Origin: Saccharopolyspora elongata
Lineage (GTDB): Bacteria > Actinomycetota > Actinomycetes > Mycobacteriales > Pseudonocardiaceae
Length of the DNA: 64,000 nucleotides
Reading direction: 5' to 3'
Assembly: GCF_004348985.1 (NCBI RefSeq)
Contig: NZ_SMKW01000002.1
Location: 62,001 to 126,000, forward strand
A program made the translations under genes and the position numbers. Within the stretch, counting starts at the first letter, position 1; each line of letters begins with the position of its first letter. Shown here one piece after another: positions 61,539-64,000 of this stretch. Below the pieces are notes generated by a model. It had not been told where the DNA came from. It did not search any database and worked only from the letters and a program-made list of their open reading frames with translations.

Positions 61539-62723
61539 TCACGTCGCGGCGCCCGGGATGAGGCCGCGCGCGGCGAGGTTGGTCATCAGCGCGCGGATGC
61601 CGAAGGTCCAGTCGGGCGCGTCCTCCGCGGTGTTCACGACGTTGATCAGGCTACCGAGCGCGGGGGAGGAGATGCGCACGACGTCGCCGGGCTTGTGGGT
61701 GAAGCCCTGGCCGGGGACGTCGCGGTCCTCGGTGGGGGCGAACATCGTGCCGGTGAACAGCACGAACCCGTCCGGGTACTGGTGGTGGCGGCCGTGGGCG
61801 TGCCCGATCAGCTCCCGCACGTCGCGGCTGATCTCGCGGACCGGGTTGACGCCGTCCAGCCGGTAGCCGTCGGTTCCGGCGATGGCCAGGCCGATCTCCA
61901 GGTCTTGCGCGTCGTCGAGGGTGAACTCGTCGTCGAAAAGGCGGAGGAACGGGCCGATCGCGCAGGACGCGTTGTTGTCCTTGGCCTCGGTGAGCAGCAG
62001 GGCGCTGCGCCCCTCGAAGTCGCGGAGGTTGACGTCGTTGCCCAGCGTTGCCGCCACCGGGACGCCGCGGGAGGTGACCGCGAGGACCAGTTCGGGCTCC
62101 GGGTTGTTCCACGTCGAGCGTTCGAGCACCCCGATCTCCGCGCCCGTGCCGACCGCGGACAGCACCGGAGCCTTGGTGAAGATCTCCGGGTCCGGGCCGA
62201 TGCCGACCTCCAGGTACTGCGACCAGAGTCCCTCCCGGACGAGCACCTCCTTGATCCGCTGCGCCTCGACGGAGCCCGGCCGCACCTGGGAGATCCGGCC
62301 TTCGATGACGTCGCCGAGCTTCGCGCGGATCTCCTCGGCCCGGCGGAGGTCGCCCTCGGCGCGCTCCTCGATCACCCGCTCCAGCATGCTCCGCACGAAG
62401 GTCACGCCCGCCGCCTTGATGACCTGCAGGTCGACCGGCGCCAGGAAGTGCGGCCGGGCGCGGTCGCCGGACAGCGTGGCCTGCAGGAGGTCGGCGAGCC
62501 GCCAGCTCCGGCCGCCCTCGTGCGTCCGCACGACCTCCCCGGCGTCGGCCCGTTCGAGCAGCCCGGCGACCGTCGGTTCGACACCCGTCAGGTCGACGAC
62601 CGACGCGCCGCGCACCGCGGCGACGCACGGGCCGCCGCAGTCCGGGTCGAAGACGCGGGCGACCAGCGTCGCCCGGGCCGCGTCATCGGGCAGGACGTGA
62701 TCGGCGTGGGCGGAGAGGTTCAA
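61539..62723 (-). CDS. Fumarylacetoacetate hydrolase (FAH) family protein
   Basis: A 394-residue FAH-fold protein. Conserved points include FVRSMLERVIEERA near 150, GIGPDPEIFTKAPVLSAVGT, AEIGVLERSTWNNPEPELVL (the metal Glu pair), then SCAIGPFLRLFDDEF and GYRLDGVNPVREISRDV. Family reactions are C-C bond hydrolysis of 2,4-diketo acids, decarboxylation or 2-keto-3-deoxy-sugar dehydration. TTG 62723 is preceded by GAGGAAGG. It is divergent from an SDR gene over 304 bp; an acid-sugar breakdown pathway with both is a reasonable inference. Confidence 0.85.
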   Translation of the reverse strand: MNLSAHADHVLPDDAARATLVARVFDPDCGGPCVAAVRGASVVDLTGVEPTVAGLLERADAGEVVRTHEGGRSWRLADLLQATLSGDRARPHFLAPVDLQVIKAAGVTFVRSMLERVIEERAEGDLRRAEEIRAKLGDVIEGRISQVRPGSVEAQRIKEVLVREGLWSQYLEVGIGPDPEIFTKAPVLSAVGTGAEIGVLERSTWNNPEPELVLAVTSRGVPVAATLGNDVNLRDFEGRSALLLTEAKDNNASCAIGPFLRLFDDEFTLDDAQDLEIGLAIAGTDGYRLDGVNPVREISRDVRELIGHAHGRHHQYPDGFVLFTGTMFAPTEDRDVPGQGFTHKPGDVVRISSPALGSLINVVNTAEDAPDWTFGIRALMTNLAARGLIPGAAT

Positions 62724-63027
62724 GGTGCCTGCCTTCCTCGGGGCTTCCTGGAGCGATCCGAAGGGGATTGCGATCAGCGCTTCCCGCCGGGATCCGAACG
62801 TGGCCCGGGTGATCGCGCGAACTCCGGCGCGCCGCGGCTGCGGATGGTTGCGGCGGCTGCATGGCCGAACTATGGTCCGAACATCATGCGAAGTCAACCG
62901 GATTCCGGGCCCGGCGAAGGCCGGCGTACGCGCCCGCGCGCACCGGTGTCCGATGTGGACGCGACGGTTTCCCGTCGGGCGGGATGATCACCGGCTTCGT
63001 GCCTCGGCCACGTCCCGGGAGGGGAAC
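62724..63027. promoter_or_regulatory. Divergent promoter region, FAH-family / SDR genes
   Basis: A 304-bp gap. The words ATGGTCCGAACATCATGC near 62874-62890 and further CCGAAC words at 62797 and 62864 could be half-sites of a GntR- or other-type regulator, but the dyad is incomplete. No regulator gene is adjacent. Nothing else stands out. Confidence 0.35.
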
Positions 63028-63780
63028 TTGAGCGAGCTCTTCGCACTCAACGGCAAGAACGCGGTCGTCACCGGCGGCGCGCAGGGCATCGGCGAGGCGA
63101 TCGTGCTGGCCCTGCGCGACGCCGGGGCGCGGGTGTTCATCTGCGACATCAACCCGGAGGTCGGCAACGCGACCGCCGAGCGGCACGGCGTCGAGTTCGT
63201 GGCCGCGGACGTCACCGACTCGGCCAGCGTGGAGACTGCGTTCGAGCACGTGGCGACGACGGCCGGATCGCTCGACGTCGCGGTCAACAACGCCGGGATC
63301 GTGCACAACCACCCCAGCGAGGGCCTCGCGGACGAGGACTGGCGGCGGGTGATGTCGGTGAACCTCGACGGCGTCTTCTACTGCTGCCGGGCGGCGGGCA
63401 GGCGGATGCTCCAGCAGGGTTCGGGGAGCATCGTCAACACCGGCAGCATGAGCGGCCACATCTCCAACCACCCGCAGCCGCAATCTGCTTACAACACGGC
63501 GAAAGCGGGCGTCATCCACCTGACGAAGTCGTTGGCGGGAGAGTGGGCCGACCGCGGCGTGCGGGTCAACTCCGTCTCGCCCGGCTACGTCGGCACCGAG
63601 ATGACCAAGCGCGGGATGAGCAACGAGGAGTGGCGCCGGGTCTGGGTCGGCGACACCCCGATGAAGCGGGTCGCCGAACCCCGCGAGATCGCCCCCGCCG
63701 TGGTCTTCCTGGCCTCCGACGCCGGCAGCTACTGCACCGGCACGGACCTCGTCGTCGACGGCGGCTACACCGTCTGGTGA
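63028..63780 (+). CDS. SDR family oxidoreductase (polyol/sugar dehydrogenase-like)
   Basis: A 250-residue classical short-chain dehydrogenase: cofactor motif TGGAQGIGEAIVLAL near 15, acidic D in FICDINPEVG for NAD preference, NNAGIVHNHP, catalytic S in NTGSMSGH and Y-x3-K in SAYNTAKAG, ending GTDLVVDGGYTVW. The start is TTG 63028, with GGGAGGGG just before. It is similar to D-arabinitol/mannitol or 2-keto sugar dehydrogenases. Divergent from the FAH-family gene, with which it may share a pathway. A strong terminator follows 11 bp after the stop. Confidence 0.9.
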   Translation: MSELFALNGKNAVVTGGAQGIGEAIVLALRDAGARVFICDINPEVGNATAERHGVEFVAADVTDSASVETAFEHVATTAGSLDVAVNNAGIVHNHPSEGLADEDWRRVMSVNLDGVFYCCRAAGRRMLQQGSGSIVNTGSMSGHISNHPQPQSAYNTAKAGVIHLTKSLAGEWADRGVRVNSVSPGYVGTEMTKRGMSNEEWRRVWVGDTPMKRVAEPREIAPAVVFLASDAGSYCTGTDLVVDGGYTVW

Positions 63781-63791
63781 CCTCGCCTGCG

Positions 63792-63831
63792 GACGGCCCG
63801 TCCTCGACCGGTGTGAGGACGGGCCGTCTTT
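63792..63831. terminator. Strong intrinsic terminator between SDR and PP2C genes
   Basis: GACGGCCCGTCCTC at 63792-63805 pairs perfectly with GAGGACGGGCCGTC at 63815-63828 (14 bp, 9-base loop), followed by TTT. It ends the SDR transcript and may also serve the convergent phosphatase gene. Confidence 0.85.
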
Positions 63832-63834
63832 CGG

Positions 63835-64000
63835 CTACGCGCGTGCGAGCGCGTCGATGACCACGAAGGCGAAGTTGTCCGGTGCGCCTGCGTCGCGGAC
63901 GAGTTCGGTGAAGCGATCCACCGCTTCCCCGGGATCGCCTGCAGCCTCCAGGGCGTCGCGTAGCTGCTGTTCGGGCACTACGGCGTGAAGCCCGTCGGAG
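63835..64000 (-). CDS. PP2C-family serine/threonine phosphatase, C-terminal end
   Basis: Only about 54 codons are inside the window; the rest lies beyond its right edge. The frame ends TAG at 63835-63837. Visible PP2C features are the metal-binding SDGLHAVV at the start and the terminal Asp in APDNFAFVVID. The family reverses Ser/Thr phosphorylation. Nothing of the N-terminal domain can be seen. Confidence 0.75.
   Translation of the reverse strand, partial: SDGLHAVVPEQQLRDALEAAGDPGEAVDRFTELVRDAGAPDNFAFVVIDALARA

Overview
The window is high-GC, gene-dense chromosomal DNA from an actinomycete. Many genes start with GTG or TTG, most are small catabolic, regulatory or membrane-protein units, and several families are typical of actinomycetes: TIGR03086, DUF6292, DUF2505, the SAM-methyltransferase family formerly called DUF574, and a class F-like sortase. 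DUF6292 and the general character suggest Pseudonocardiales, perhaps Saccharopolyspora or a relative. That placement is inference. I see no rRNA, tRNA, CRISPR array, complete insertion sequence, prophage or large biosynthetic cluster.

Layout. 1-2281: a TetR-ABC exporter operon divergent from a TIGR03086 gene, with a palindromic operator between them. 2309-5190: a PAS-GGDEF-EAL protein and an FHA protein. 5249-6130: a decayed S9 peptidase. 6352-10345: an SDR, a two-subunit sulfopyruvate-decarboxylase-like TPP enzyme, a class V aminotransferase and a divergent LysR regulator. 10349-16956: an Atg22-like MFS protein, a second PAS-GGDEF-EAL protein, DUF6292, a GlsB-type membrane protein and another MFS protein. 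17525-23947: beta-glucosidase with a coupled transporter, then metH. 24270-25820: gene debris with an IS3 transposase remnant. 25958-30918: a two-component system divergent from a secreted glycosidase-like lipoprotein and a membrane phosphohydrolase. 31087-33210: more debris, with fragments of a serine recombinase, a TetR regulator and an HNH nuclease around two small intact genes.

33364-36470: a Tat-type lipoprotein with a phosphoribosyltransferase, then a sortase and a proline-rich, six-cysteine wall protein. Upstream of the wall protein lies a low-GC tract with 20 GATC sites in about 450 bp. 36467-42073: GNAT, TetR-hydrolase, a second Atg22-like MFS, RtcB and DUF2505. 42157-47025: an ABC-F protein behind two possible leader peptides, then a TetR / enoyl-CoA hydratase / P-loop kinase operon and a methyltransferase, with several perfect palindromes. 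47557-56595: NmrA/AraC, LysR/secreted SurE, and an Lrp regulator with an M20 amidohydrolase, DUF3100 membrane protein and secreted amidase. 56923-64000: cupin, APH-like kinase, a NarL-type two-component system, DUF418, an FAH-family enzyme divergent from an SDR, and the end of a PP2C phosphatase.

Most genes form one- to three-gene units, each paired with a local regulator. Convergent neighbours are packed very tightly, often under 20 bp apart or overlapping. The best leads for something undescribed are the GATC-rich tract upstream of the sortase substrate, the leader-peptide arrangement upstream of the ABC-F gene, the direct-repeat operator shared by the two-component system and the glycosidase lipoprotein, and the sulfopyruvate-decarboxylase-like cluster.
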